Origin: Pseudomonadota bacterium
GTDB taxonomy: Bacteria > Pseudomonadota > Gammaproteobacteria > Burkholderiales > Burkholderiaceae_C
Direction: 5' to 3'
Assembly (NCBI GenBank): GCA_023387335.1
Contig: JAEWIF010000055.1
Span: 1 to 64,000 of the forward strand
Length of the DNA: 64,000 nucleotides
The notes below the pieces were generated by a model. The model was not told the origin of the DNA. It saw only the letters and a program-made list of their open reading frames with translations, and ran no database searches. Positions 8,882 to 17,767 of this stretch are shown one piece after another; within the stretch, counting starts at the first letter, position 1; the number at the start of each line of letters is the position of its first letter. A program made the translations under genes and the position numbers.

Positions 8882-10371
8882 GGGCTGCCAAACTGCGAAC
8901 CATGGCGGAGCGCGCGTTCAAGTGGAGCGCTCTGACCACCGCCGGCCGCTTCGCGCTGCAGCTGGTGGCCCAGGTCGTCCTGGCCCGCCTGCTCGGACCG
9001 AGCAACTACGGCGTGTACGGCATCGGCATGGTGGTGCTCACGTTCGCCTCCTTCCTTTCGGGCAACGCCTTCAGCTACAGCCTGATGCTGAAGAAGGAGA
9101 TCGACGAGGACGACGTGCGCTTCGCCTTCACCTGGCAGGCGATCGCCGCGGGGCTTTCCACCCTCGCCCTCTTCGCGATGGCCGAACCCCTGGCCGGCTT
9201 CTTCGGCGACCCGCGCGTGGAGCCCATGCTGCAGTGGATGGCCGTGGCCTGCCTGCTGCTGGGCCTGCAGGGTCCGGTCAACTGCCTGCTGTCGCGTGAA
9301 CTCAACTTCCGCGCGCTGGGGCTGATCCAGCTGGGCAGCTACGCGGCGGGCTACCTGATGGTCGGCGTGCCGCTCGCGATGCGCGGCTTCGAGGCCCAGG
9401 CCCTGGCCGCGGCCTGCGTGGTGCAGGCGGGCGTGTCCCTGGCGGCGACCTTCGCGGTGCGGCCGCATTCGATCAAGCCGCTGTTCCGCCACCACACCAG
9501 CGCCGAGACGTTCGATACCGGCCGCACGGTGTTCTTCACCAACATCGTCAACTGGCTGCTCACCAACGTCGACCGCATCGTGATCGGCCGCATGCTGAGC
9601 ACGCACGCGGTGGGCCTCTACAACGTCGCCTACAACTTCGCGTCCATCCCCTACGTGCTGCTGATCAACTCCCTGCAGCCCACTTTCCTGGCGGCCGGGG
9701 CCAAGCTGCAGGACGACCTGCGCCAGCTCGGCCAGGCCTGGCTCACGATGCTGGCCTGCGTGCTGGTGTTCCTGGTCCCGGCAGCCGTGCTGATGTCCAT
9801 GCTGGCCGGGGACCTCGTGCTGGTGCTCTATGGCCAGGCCTGGAGCGAAGCCGGCTGGGTGATGGCAGTGCTGTTCCTGTGCCTGCCGGCCTGGAGCTGC
9901 CTGGGCCTGTCCACCCCGGTGCTGTGGAACACCCGCCGCAAGCACCTGGAAGCGATGCTGCAGATGCCGCTGCTGGCCGCCGCCCTGCCCCTGTGGTGGC
10001 TGCTCGCGCCGCTGGGCATCCGCGCGGTGGTGATCGCCTCGGCCTTCCTGATCCTGGCGCGTGCCGCGATCGTGGTGGCGGCGGTGCTGCGCGCGCTCGG
10101 CCTCACCTGGCGCGCCCTGGGCCCGTTCGCCCTGCGCGGCCTGGCGCTGGGCGCCTTCTGCGGCGTCGCGGTGCTGCTCGGACGCCAGCTGGTCTCGCCG
10201 CTGGGCCATCCGCTGGCCACGCTGATCATCGAGGGCTGCACCGGCTTCGGCGCGCTGCTGGCCCTGGCCATCGCCCGTCCGCAGGTGCTCGGTCCGGAGG
10301 CGCGCGGCGTGCTCTCGCGCCTGATCCCGGCCTTCGCTCCGCGCTGGGCCGCCCCGGAGGCCCGCCCATGA
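8878..10371 (+). CDS. Wzx-type polysaccharide flippase (MOP superfamily)
   Basis: 497 aa integral membrane protein with about 12-14 helices. The N-terminal ALTTAGRFALQLVAQVVLARLLGPSNYGVYGI is typical of the polysaccharide-synthesis MOP family, which includes WzxC-like lipopolysaccharide flippases. It should move undecaprenyl-diphosphate-linked repeat units across the inner membrane. The central SRELNFRALGLIQLGSY and NWLLTNVDRIVIGRMLS segments match the family. The start overlaps the preceding stop (ATGA). It sits just before a polymerase/ligase and the glycosyltransferases, as expected for a Wzx/Wzy-type pathway. Confidence 0.9.
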   Translation: MRAAKLRTMAERAFKWSALTTAGRFALQLVAQVVLARLLGPSNYGVYGIGMVVLTFASFLSGNAFSYSLMLKKEIDEDDVRFAFTWQAIAAGLSTLALFAMAEPLAGFFGDPRVEPMLQWMAVACLLLGLQGPVNCLLSRELNFRALGLIQLGSYAAGYLMVGVPLAMRGFEAQALAAACVVQAGVSLAATFAVRPHSIKPLFRHHTSAETFDTGRTVFFTNIVNWLLTNVDRIVIGRMLSTHAVGLYNVAYNFASIPYVLLINSLQPTFLAAGAKLQDDLRQLGQAWLTMLACVLVFLVPAAVLMSMLAGDLVLVLYGQAWSEAGWVMAVLFLCLPAWSCLGLSTPVLWNTRRKHLEAMLQMPLLAAALPLWWLLAPLGIRAVVIASAFLILARAAIVVAAVLRALGLTWRALGPFALRGLALGAFCGVAVLLGRQLVSPLGHPLATLIIEGCTGFGALLALAIARPQVLGPEARGVLSRLIPAFAPRWAAPEARP

Positions 10372-11834
10372 CCGTCCGCCGCGAGCCTGGAGAGTTTTCG
10401 ATGAATCGAGCCCACGACGCGACCACCGTCAAGTCGCGCAAGGTCCGCGGCCGCGACACGGCCGACCACTGGAAGGCGCGCCGCGACGGCCTGCTGTTCC
10501 TGATCTTCCCCGCCATGCTGGTGCTGACCGGCCTGGAGGTCCTGCTGTCCGGACGCAACCTCACCGAAGCGTTCCTGATGCTGGAGAGGGAGACCCAGGC
10601 GCTGGAGCACGCGGTGCGCAATCCGGTCATCGCGTGGGTGCAGCGCGGCGTCTCGCTGCTGCTGCTGGCGGTGTGCTTCGAGCGCATCGTCAGCCACTTC
10701 GCGAACAGGAAGCCGGTGCCCTCGCCGACGCTGACCTCCAGCTTCATCCTGTTCTGGGTCACCACGGTGGCGATCACCGCGGTGGCGGCGCCGCATCCGC
10801 GGATCTCGCACGAGTACCTGTACCCGCTGGTGCTGGGCATCGCCTGCTCGCTGTCCGGGCCGCTGGACCGCGACCGCATCCTCGCCACGGTGCGCAACTC
10901 GCTGTTCATCTTCATGCTGGCCGGCGCGGTGCTGATCCCGATCAATCCGGGCCTGGTGCTGGACAACAGCTACATGCAGGGCCTGATCCCCGGCCTGCCC
11001 CGCTTCGGCGGCCTGACGCCGCACCCCGTGATGATGGGCATGCTGGCGCAGATCGCGCTGGTGCTCCTGTGGGTGCGCCCGTTCCGGCGCGGCTGGCTCA
11101 ACGTCCTGGCCTGGGTGCTGGGCCTGGCCGTGCTGTTCGTGGCGCAGTCCAAGACCGCCTGGCTGTGCTTCCTGATCAGCGCCTGCTGCCTGCTGGTGGT
11201 GCGGCGCGGCAGCGACGCCGTGCACAAGGCCGGCGACCCGCGCGCCAGCTCGTTCGGCGTCGGCCTGCTGCTGCTGGTGATCACCGGCGTGCTCGGCGTG
11301 CTGGTCGCGGTGCTGGTGTTCGACCTGCCCGGCATGGTCGCGGACTTCTTCAACACCAGCGCCGGCGCCCAGCTGGCTTCGCTGACCGGCCGCGACCGCA
11401 TCTGGGTGGTGGCCCTGGAAGAGTGGGGCCACAACCCGATCCTCGGCTACGGCCTGACGATCTGGGACGCCGACTACCGCCAGGCCATCGGCATGCCGCA
11501 GGCCACGCACGCGCACAACCAGTTCCTGGACACGCTGTCGCGCTCGGGCCTGGTCGGTGCCTTCGGCCTCGTGGTCTACGCCATCGTGCTCACCGTCATG
11601 GCCTTCCGCTACGCCCGCTCGACCGGCGGGCTGACCCTGGCCCTCTGGTTCTCCACCGCCCTGCCGGCGGTGAGCGAAGTCCCCCTGCTGCTCGCCGACT
11701 ACGGCAGCCACGTCATGACCCATTTCCTGCTGATCGTCGCGGTGGCCTCCGGGGCCGCCGCCCGCGTGGCCTCGAAGGCGCCGCAGCCCGTGACGCGCAA
11801 CCCGATCGAGCCGACCCTCAGGACCGCCGCATGA
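10368..11834 (+). CDS. Wzy/O-antigen ligase-family polymerase
   Basis: 488 aa, about ten membrane helices. It has the O-antigen ligase/polymerase family signature: a long periplasmic loop with GRDRIWVVALEEW followed by HNPILGYGL and ATHAHNQFLDTLSRSGLVG. It should polymerise or transfer undecaprenyl-linked repeat units on the periplasmic side. The ATG at 10368 overlaps the flippase stop. An in-frame ATG at 10401 with GGAG upstream is a reasonable alternative giving 477 aa. Wzy and WaaL-type ligases cannot be separated by eye; the position among repeat-unit genes favours a polymerase. Confidence 0.85.
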   Translation: MTVRREPGEFSMNRAHDATTVKSRKVRGRDTADHWKARRDGLLFLIFPAMLVLTGLEVLLSGRNLTEAFLMLERETQALEHAVRNPVIAWVQRGVSLLLLAVCFERIVSHFANRKPVPSPTLTSSFILFWVTTVAITAVAAPHPRISHEYLYPLVLGIACSLSGPLDRDRILATVRNSLFIFMLAGAVLIPINPGLVLDNSYMQGLIPGLPRFGGLTPHPVMMGMLAQIALVLLWVRPFRRGWLNVLAWVLGLAVLFVAQSKTAWLCFLISACCLLVVRRGSDAVHKAGDPRASSFGVGLLLLVITGVLGVLVAVLVFDLPGMVADFFNTSAGAQLASLTGRDRIWVVALEEWGHNPILGYGLTIWDADYRQAIGMPQATHAHNQFLDTLSRSGLVGAFGLVVYAIVLTVMAFRYARSTGGLTLALWFSTALPAVSEVPLLLADYGSHVMTHFLLIVAVASGAAARVASKAPQPVTRNPIEPTLRTAA

Positions 11835-12790
11835 AGTTTTCCGTCGTCATCCCGCTGTACAACAAGGCGCGCTACGTGCACGGCGCCGTGCACTCGGTGC
11901 TCGCCCAGACGCTGCCGCCCCACGAAGTGATCGTGGTGGACGACGGCTCCAGCGACAACTCCGCCCAGGTCGTCGAAGCCATCGCCGATCCGCGCGTGCG
12001 CCTCGTGCGCCAGCCCAACGCCGGCGTGTCGGCCGCGCGCAACCGCGGCATCGACCTGGCCACCGGCGACTGGATCGCCTTCCTCGACGCCGACGACTGG
12101 TACCACCCCGAGATGCTGGCCGCGCTGAAGCAGGCGCACGAGGCCTGCCCCGAGGCCGGCCTCCTGGGCGCGCAGTCGCGCACCGTGCAGAACCTGCCGG
12201 GCGACCCCGAGCCCTGGCCGGTCACCGACAGCTTCTTCGAGGTCGAGGTGGTCGACGACCTTCGCCAGCGCTGGATGCGCACCGCGCCGTTCAACAGCAG
12301 CAGCGTGGCCATCCGCGCGTCGGTGCTGCGCTCGATGGGCACCTGCTTCATCGAGGGCGAGTCGCACGGCGAGGACCTGGACATGTGGTTCCGCGTGGCC
12401 GACCGGACTCCGGTCGCGGTGGTCAACGCGCCGTTCGCGGCCATCCGCGTGCTGCCCGACAGCCTGTCGCGCCGCACGCCCTCGGCCACCCCGCCCGCCT
12501 TCCTCACCCGCATGCGCGATGCGGCGCGGGCCGGGAGGCTGCCGCGCCCGAAGACGGCGCTGTGGTTCGTCGGCCAGCAGGAAGTGACGATGGCGCGCGA
12601 GATGCTGGGCGCCGGCGGCCGGATGGCGGCGCTGCGCCTGCTGTGGGACGCGCGCCAGGTCGCGTTGACGCGCCGCTGGCAGCTCACGCTGCTGATGGCG
12701 CTTTTCATGCCCTCGCACGTGGCCGACAGCTGGCAGCGCTGGCGGCTGCGCAGCGCGGAGGCGTTCTCGCCGGAGGGCCCCGCGCAATGA
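11831..12790 (+). CDS. Family 2 glycosyltransferase
   Basis: 319 aa, starting with the GT2 fold SVVIPLYNKARYVHGAVHSVL. It has the nucleotide-binding VDDGSSDNS and the DXD-type DADDWYHP, and GEDLDMWFR serves as the candidate catalytic-base region. It transfers a sugar from a nucleotide-sugar donor to a lipid-linked acceptor at the cytoplasmic face. The tail lacks strong membrane helices. It overlaps the polymerase and the next glycosyltransferase by four bases each. Sugar specificity cannot be assigned. Confidence 0.9.
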   Translation: MKFSVVIPLYNKARYVHGAVHSVLAQTLPPHEVIVVDDGSSDNSAQVVEAIADPRVRLVRQPNAGVSAARNRGIDLATGDWIAFLDADDWYHPEMLAALKQAHEACPEAGLLGAQSRTVQNLPGDPEPWPVTDSFFEVEVVDDLRQRWMRTAPFNSSSVAIRASVLRSMGTCFIEGESHGEDLDMWFRVADRTPVAVVNAPFAAIRVLPDSLSRRTPSATPPAFLTRMRDAARAGRLPRPKTALWFVGQQEVTMAREMLGAGGRMAALRLLWDARQVALTRRWQLTLLMALFMPSHVADSWQRWRLRSAEAFSPEGPAQ

Positions 12791-13842
12791 AGACGCCGAG
12801 CTGCCGCGTATCGATCGTCATCAAGGCCCTCAACGAGGAGTCCAACATCGCCGCGGCGATCGAGAGCTGCCTGGCGGCGCTGGCCGACGTCGGCGGCGAG
12901 GTGATCCTGGCCGACTCCGCCTCGACCGACGGCACCGTGCAGGTGGCCAGCCGCTACCCGGTGCGCATCGTGCAGCTGGCGAGCGCCAGGGACCGCAGCT
13001 GCGGCGCCGGACCGCAGCTGGGCTGGCAGCACTCGCGCGGCGAGTACGTCTACATCATGGACGGCGACATGAAGCTGGTGCCGGGCTTCCTCGAGCAGGC
13101 GCTGTCGTTCCTGGCCCAGCACCCCGAGATCGCGGGCGTGGCGGGCCGCGTGGTCGAACTCAACACCGAGAGCCTGGAATACCGCGAGCGCGGCGAGCGC
13201 AGCGAGAAGCTCGAGGCCCACCGCATCCCCGGCCAGGTGGACCGCCTGGACGGCGGCGGCCTCTACCGCCGCCGCGCCATCGAGGAAGCGGGCTACTTCT
13301 CCGACCGCAACCTGCACAGCTACGAGGAGTTCGACCTCGCGGTGCGGCTGCGCTCGCTCGGCTGGAAGCTGTGGCGGCTGCCGTTCGACTCGGTCACCCA
13401 CTACGGCCACGACGCCCCGCCCTACGAGCTGCTGGCGCGCCGCTGGCGCAGCCGCTACGCCTGCGGCCTGGGCGAACTGGTGCGCGGCGCGATCGGCAAG
13501 CCGCGCATGAAGCTGGTGACGCGCGGCCTGCGCGAGCTGCGGCTGTACCTGGCCGTGCTGGCCTGGTGGGCCCTGCTGCTGTCGGTGCCGTTCTGGCCGA
13601 TGGCCACGGACGCTCGCGCCATCGCCTTCGGCGCGCTGTTCGCGGCGCCGTTCCTCGCCATGACGTGGCGCAAGCGCTCGGTGGCGCGCGGCGTCTACTC
13701 CGTCGTCTCCTGGTGCGTGCAGGCCGCCGGCCTGGTGCGCGGCTTCCTCGCCCCGCGGCAGTCGCCGCGGGCCCTCATCCCCAGCCTCGTGCTGCAGGAA
13801 CCCCGGACCTCGGCCCGCCGCGGACGGGCGATGTACTCATGA
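12787..13842 (+). CDS. Family 2 glycosyltransferase with C-terminal membrane helices
   Basis: 351 aa. GT2 features are VSIVIKALNEESNIAAAIES, DSASTDGT and the DXD-like MDGDMKLVPGF, with SYEEFDLAVRLR as the probable ED catalytic motif. Two hydrophobic segments near residues 255-300 should anchor it to the inner membrane. The sequence resembles glycan extension enzymes of exopolysaccharide operons. Overlapping starts with both neighbours imply coupled translation. Donor and linkage are unknown. Confidence 0.9.
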   Translation: MKTPSCRVSIVIKALNEESNIAAAIESCLAALADVGGEVILADSASTDGTVQVASRYPVRIVQLASARDRSCGAGPQLGWQHSRGEYVYIMDGDMKLVPGFLEQALSFLAQHPEIAGVAGRVVELNTESLEYRERGERSEKLEAHRIPGQVDRLDGGGLYRRRAIEEAGYFSDRNLHSYEEFDLAVRLRSLGWKLWRLPFDSVTHYGHDAPPYELLARRWRSRYACGLGELVRGAIGKPRMKLVTRGLRELRLYLAVLAWWALLLSVPFWPMATDARAIAFGALFAAPFLAMTWRKRSVARGVYSVVSWCVQAAGLVRGFLAPRQSPRALIPSLVLQEPRTSARRGRAMYS

Positions 13843-15029
13843 CCCCACCGATGGATCCCTCCTCCACCTTCGGCCTGGCCGTGCCGGCGCGAGACGACGC
13901 CGCGCAGGACAGCCGCTTCATCTACATCGCCGTGCCCTGGACCCCGATCGGCGGCGGCATGTACAAGGTGGCCGACTACCTGATCCAGTCGCAACCCGCG
14001 GACGGCGCCGGCCCCGTGCTGCGCCCGCTGGACACGCGCGGCAGCGGCAACGCCGCCGCCTCGCTGCTGCAGGTGGCGCGCGCCGTCGGCCGCCTGGTCA
14101 AGGCCCGCTTCGGCGGCCGCCTGGCCGGCGTGCACGTGAACATGGCCGAGCGCCTGGACTTCGTGCGCGAGTCCATCGTGCTGGCCGCCTGCAAGCTGCT
14201 GGGCATCCCGACGGTGCTGCACCTGCACGCCGCCCAGCTGCACCACAGCTACCAGCGCTTCCCGGCTCCATTGAAGGCGCTGGTGCGCTGGGTCTTCTCG
14301 CTGCCGCAGTCGTGCGTGGTGCTGGGCAAGGTGTCGGCCCAGTTCGTGACGCGCGAGCTGCGAGTGCCGGCCGACAAGGTCGAGATCGTCATCAACGGCG
14401 TGCCGGAACCGACGGTGCCGCGCCGCCCGGTCACGCTGCACGACGTGCCGCGCGTGCTGTTCGTGGGCAACCTGTCCGAGCGCAAGGGCGTGTCCGACCT
14501 GCTGCAGGCGCTGGCGCAAACGGCCCTGGCGGACGTGCCGCTCAAGCTCACGCTCGCGGGCGGCGGCGACATCGCCGGCTACGCGGCGAAGGCCGAGCGG
14601 CTGGGCGTGTCGGGCAAGGTGCACTTCCACGGCTGGGCCGGCCAGGACGAGCTGGCGCGCCTGCTGGCCGAGGCCGACGTGCTGGTGCTGCCCTCCTACG
14701 ACGAGGGCCTGCCGCTGGCCATCCTGGAAGCGCTGGCGCACGGCGTGGCCGTGGTCTGCACGCCGGTGGGCGAGATCCCGCACGTGCTCGCGCACCGGCG
14801 CGACGCCTGCTTCGTCGAGCCCGGCGACGCCGGCAGCATCGCGCGCGGCCTGGCCATGGTGCTGACCGACCACGAGCTGCGCGAGCAGATGGAGCGCAAC
14901 GGCAAGGCGCTGTACGAGTCGCAGTTCTCGCTGCGGCACTTCGCGGGCAGCATCGCGCGCATCCACCAGCGGCAGTTCGGCCTGTCCGCGCAGCCGGCCG
15001 CGCCGCAGGCACTGGAGGTGCAGGCGTGA
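13839..15029 (+). CDS. Family 4 glycosyltransferase
   Basis: 396 aa GT-B enzyme. The N-terminal half carries GGGMYKVADYL, and TVLHLHAAQLHH lies in the acceptor region. The C-terminal half has VLFVGNLSERKGVSDLLQAL and the donor-site motif PSYDEGLPLAILEALAHGVAVVCT, where the E-x7-E pair is conserved. It is a retaining glycosyltransferase using a nucleotide sugar in the cytoplasm. The gene is joined by four-base overlaps to the GT2 gene before and the GMC oxidoreductase after. The specific sugar is unknown. Confidence 0.9.
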   Translation: MTPPMDPSSTFGLAVPARDDAAQDSRFIYIAVPWTPIGGGMYKVADYLIQSQPADGAGPVLRPLDTRGSGNAAASLLQVARAVGRLVKARFGGRLAGVHVNMAERLDFVRESIVLAACKLLGIPTVLHLHAAQLHHSYQRFPAPLKALVRWVFSLPQSCVVLGKVSAQFVTRELRVPADKVEIVINGVPEPTVPRRPVTLHDVPRVLFVGNLSERKGVSDLLQALAQTALADVPLKLTLAGGGDIAGYAAKAERLGVSGKVHFHGWAGQDELARLLAEADVLVLPSYDEGLPLAILEALAHGVAVVCTPVGEIPHVLAHRRDACFVEPGDAGSIARGLAMVLTDHELREQMERNGKALYESQFSLRHFAGSIARIHQRQFGLSAQPAAPQALEVQA

Positions 15030-16708
15030 TCGAGAGTGCGCACGAGGTCCCGCGCGGCACCACCCTGAACGCCGACGTCTGCGTGGTGGGCGCCGGCGCG
15101 GCCGGCATCCCGCTGGCGCTGTCGCTGTCGGGCAAGGGCCTGACCGTGCTGCTGCTGGAAGCGGGCGAGCGCAGCCAGGATCCCAAGGCGCAGGAGCACT
15201 ACGAAGGCGAGGTCGCCGACGAGCGCATGCACAGCCCGCTGAACCGCTACCGCCTGCGCGGCCTGGGCGGCTCCACCAGCCTGTGGGGCGGGCGCTGCAT
15301 GCCCTACGACCCGATCGACTTCGAGGAGCGCGCCTGGGTGCCGCACAGCGGCTGGCCGATCTCGTACGAGGGCCTGCAGCCCTGGTACGCGCAGGCCAAC
15401 GCCTGGTCGGAGGCCGGCCGCTTCGCGTACGACGCGCGCACCGCCCTGCCCTCGGCGGCGCCGATGTTCGCGGGCTTCGACAGCCCCATCGTCCGGACGA
15501 ACGGGCTGGAGCGCTTCTCCTGTCCCACCGATTTCGGCAAGCGCTACCGCAAGCGGCTGGCGGTCGCGAGCGACGTGCGCGTGCTCACCGGCGCGCACTG
15601 CACGGCGATCCGGCTCGACGAGTCCGGCGGCAGCGTGCGCTTCCTGGAAGTGGCCACGCTCAAGGGCAACCGCTTCCAGGTGGCCGCGCGCGCGGTGGTG
15701 CTCGCCACCGGCGGGCTGGAGACCGCGCGGCTGATGCTGCATTCCAGCGACGTCGCGCCGCAGGGCGTGGGCAACCAGAACGACGTGGTGGGCCGCTACT
15801 ACCAGTGCCACATCGCGGGCAACGTGGGCCGGCTGACCGTCCACGGCCACGTGAACAACGTGCGCCACGGCTACGAGGTCGCGCCCGACGGCGTGTACTG
15901 CCGCCGCCGGATGCAGATCGACGCGGTGCAGCAGCGCCGCCACGGCCTGCTGAACGCGGTGGCGCGGCTGCACTTCCCCAAGATCACCGATCCCGCGCAC
16001 CGCAGTGGCGTGCTCTCGGGGCTGGTGCTGGCCAAGAACCTGATCAGCTACGAGTACGGCAAGCGGCTGCACGACGCGCGCATGGACGGCGAGGCCTGGG
16101 CCCGCCACCTGCTCAACGTGGTTCGCGATCCGCTGGACACGACCGCGTTCCTGGCCCACTGGGTGGCGAAACGGACGCTGGCGCAGCGCAAGTTCCCCTC
16201 GGTGATCCTGCGCAACCGCACCAACCGCTTCAGCCTGGAGGTGCAGGGCGAGCAGCAGCCGCTGGCGTCCAGCCGCGTGACGCTGACCGAGCGCACCGAC
16301 GCGCTGGGCATGCGGCGCATGAAGGTGGACTGGCGCTACTGCCTGGCCGACGTGGAATCGGTGGCGCGCACGCTGGACCTGATCGCGGCCGAACTGGCGC
16401 GCACCGGCGTCGGCCGCTTCGAGTACGACCCCGACCGGCTGGAGGAAGACCTGATGCGCTACGGCGCCTACGGCGGCCACCACATCGGCACGGCGCGCAT
16501 GGGCGCGAACCCGAAGCACAGCGTGGTCGATGCCGACTGCAAGGTGCATTCGGTGTCCAACCTCTACGTGGCCGGCAGCGCGGTGTTCCCCACCTCGAGC
16601 CAGGCCAATCCCACGCTGACCATCGTGGCGCTGTCGCTGCGGCTGGCCGACCGCCTGGCGCAGCGGCTGCAGTCGCGGCGCGCCGCGGCGGGGGAGGTCG
16701 TGGCATGA
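15026..16708 (+). CDS. GMC-family FAD oxidoreductase in the exopolysaccharide operon
   Basis: 560 aa from a GTG overlapping the preceding stop. The FAD-binding GAGAAGIPLALSLSGKGL lies near residue 20 and LGGSTSLWGG near 90. The C-terminal GMC domain has YGGHHIGTARMG with the candidate active-site His, and ends with YVAGSAVFPTSSQANPTLT. Family members oxidise alcohols or sugar hydroxyls using FAD. No signal peptide is seen, so it should act in the cytoplasm, perhaps on a sugar or lipid-linked intermediate. It is embedded between glycosyltransferase and epimerase genes with overlapping ends. The substrate is unknown. Confidence 0.88.
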   Translation: MIESAHEVPRGTTLNADVCVVGAGAAGIPLALSLSGKGLTVLLLEAGERSQDPKAQEHYEGEVADERMHSPLNRYRLRGLGGSTSLWGGRCMPYDPIDFEERAWVPHSGWPISYEGLQPWYAQANAWSEAGRFAYDARTALPSAAPMFAGFDSPIVRTNGLERFSCPTDFGKRYRKRLAVASDVRVLTGAHCTAIRLDESGGSVRFLEVATLKGNRFQVAARAVVLATGGLETARLMLHSSDVAPQGVGNQNDVVGRYYQCHIAGNVGRLTVHGHVNNVRHGYEVAPDGVYCRRRMQIDAVQQRRHGLLNAVARLHFPKITDPAHRSGVLSGLVLAKNLISYEYGKRLHDARMDGEAWARHLLNVVRDPLDTTAFLAHWVAKRTLAQRKFPSVILRNRTNRFSLEVQGEQQPLASSRVTLTERTDALGMRRMKVDWRYCLADVESVARTLDLIAAELARTGVGRFEYDPDRLEEDLMRYGAYGGHHIGTARMGANPKHSVVDADCKVHSVSNLYVAGSAVFPTSSQANPTLTIVALSLRLADRLAQRLQSRRAAAGEVVA

Positions 16709-17709
16709 AGATCCTGGTGATCGGCGGCAGCGGGTACATCGGCTCGCGGCTGGTGAGCCTGGCGCGCGAAGTGGGCATGGTCGCGGTGAGCGCTTCCTCG
16801 CGCGCGCAACCGGGCGAGGACCGCATCCGGCTGGACACGCGCGACGGCGCCGCGCTCACGCAGGCGCTGCAGGGCATGGACGCGGTGGTCAACTGCGTGG
16901 CCGGCGACGCGGCCTCCATCGCCGAAGGCGCGCGCACGCTGGTGCAGTCGGCCACCGCGGCGGGCTGCCCGCGCATCGTCCACCTGAGCACCATGTCGGT
17001 CTACGGCGCGCTGGAAGGCGACGTCGACGAGCGCGCAGCGCCCGGCCCGCTGCTGGGCTGGTACGACCGCGCCAAGCGCGATGCCGAGCAGCGGATCGCC
17101 GGCTTCACCGCCGGCGGTGGGAGCGCGGTGCTGCTGCGCCCGGGTTGCGTCTGGGGCCCGGGCAGCGAGCTCTGGGTGGGCCGCGTGGGCCGCTGGCTGC
17201 GGTCGGGCCGCCTCGGCGACCTGGGCGAGGCCGGCGACGGCTGGTCCAACCTGGTCCACGTGGACGACGTCTGCATCGCCGCGCTGCGCGCGCTGGAGCT
17301 GCCGCTGGCGGCCGGCGAATCGCGCGCCTTCAACCTGGCCGCCTCGGACAGCCCGCGCTGGAACGAGTACTTCACCGACCTGGCGCTGGCGATCAACGCC
17401 ACGCCGGTCAAGCGTCTCTCCCCGCTGCGGCTGCAGCTGGAAGCCAAGCTCGCCGGCCCCGCGCTGCACCTGATGCGCAAGGCCGGACAACGCCTGGGCC
17501 GCGACACGCGGCTCTGGCCGGAACCCGTCACGCCCGGGCTGGTGGGCCTGTGGCACCGGCATCTTCGACTCGACGCGCGGGCCGCGGCGCGCGAGCTGAG
17601 ACTCGACTGGACGCCCTACCCGTCCGCGCTGCAGGAAGCGGCCGCGTGGTTCGTGGAGCAGGAAAGCCTGGCGCGCGTGCATGCGCGAGCCGTGGCCGCG
17701 CCCGGCTGA
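16705..17709 (+). CDS. NAD-dependent epimerase/dehydratase (extended SDR)
   Basis: 334 aa. Rossmann start ILVIGGSGYIGSRLV, catalytic serine/threonine region HLSTMSVYGA, and YDRAK as the YxxxK motif. It is likely to modify a nucleotide sugar by epimerisation, dehydration or reduction. The C-terminal part is less conserved than in GalE-type enzymes. Its start overlaps the GMC oxidoreductase. Oxidoreductase plus SDR side by side may form a two-step sugar modification, which is inference. Confidence 0.85.
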   Translation: MKILVIGGSGYIGSRLVSLAREVGMVAVSASSRAQPGEDRIRLDTRDGAALTQALQGMDAVVNCVAGDAASIAEGARTLVQSATAAGCPRIVHLSTMSVYGALEGDVDERAAPGPLLGWYDRAKRDAEQRIAGFTAGGGSAVLLRPGCVWGPGSELWVGRVGRWLRSGRLGDLGEAGDGWSNLVHVDDVCIAALRALELPLAAGESRAFNLAASDSPRWNEYFTDLALAINATPVKRLSPLRLQLEAKLAGPALHLMRKAGQRLGRDTRLWPEPVTPGLVGLWHRHLRLDARAAARELRLDWTPYPSALQEAAAWFVEQESLARVHARAVAAPG

Positions 17710-17767
17710 AATTCCGTTCAGCAGGGGAACGCCGGCCCCTCCCAACCTCCGGCATGCAGGTGAGCGC

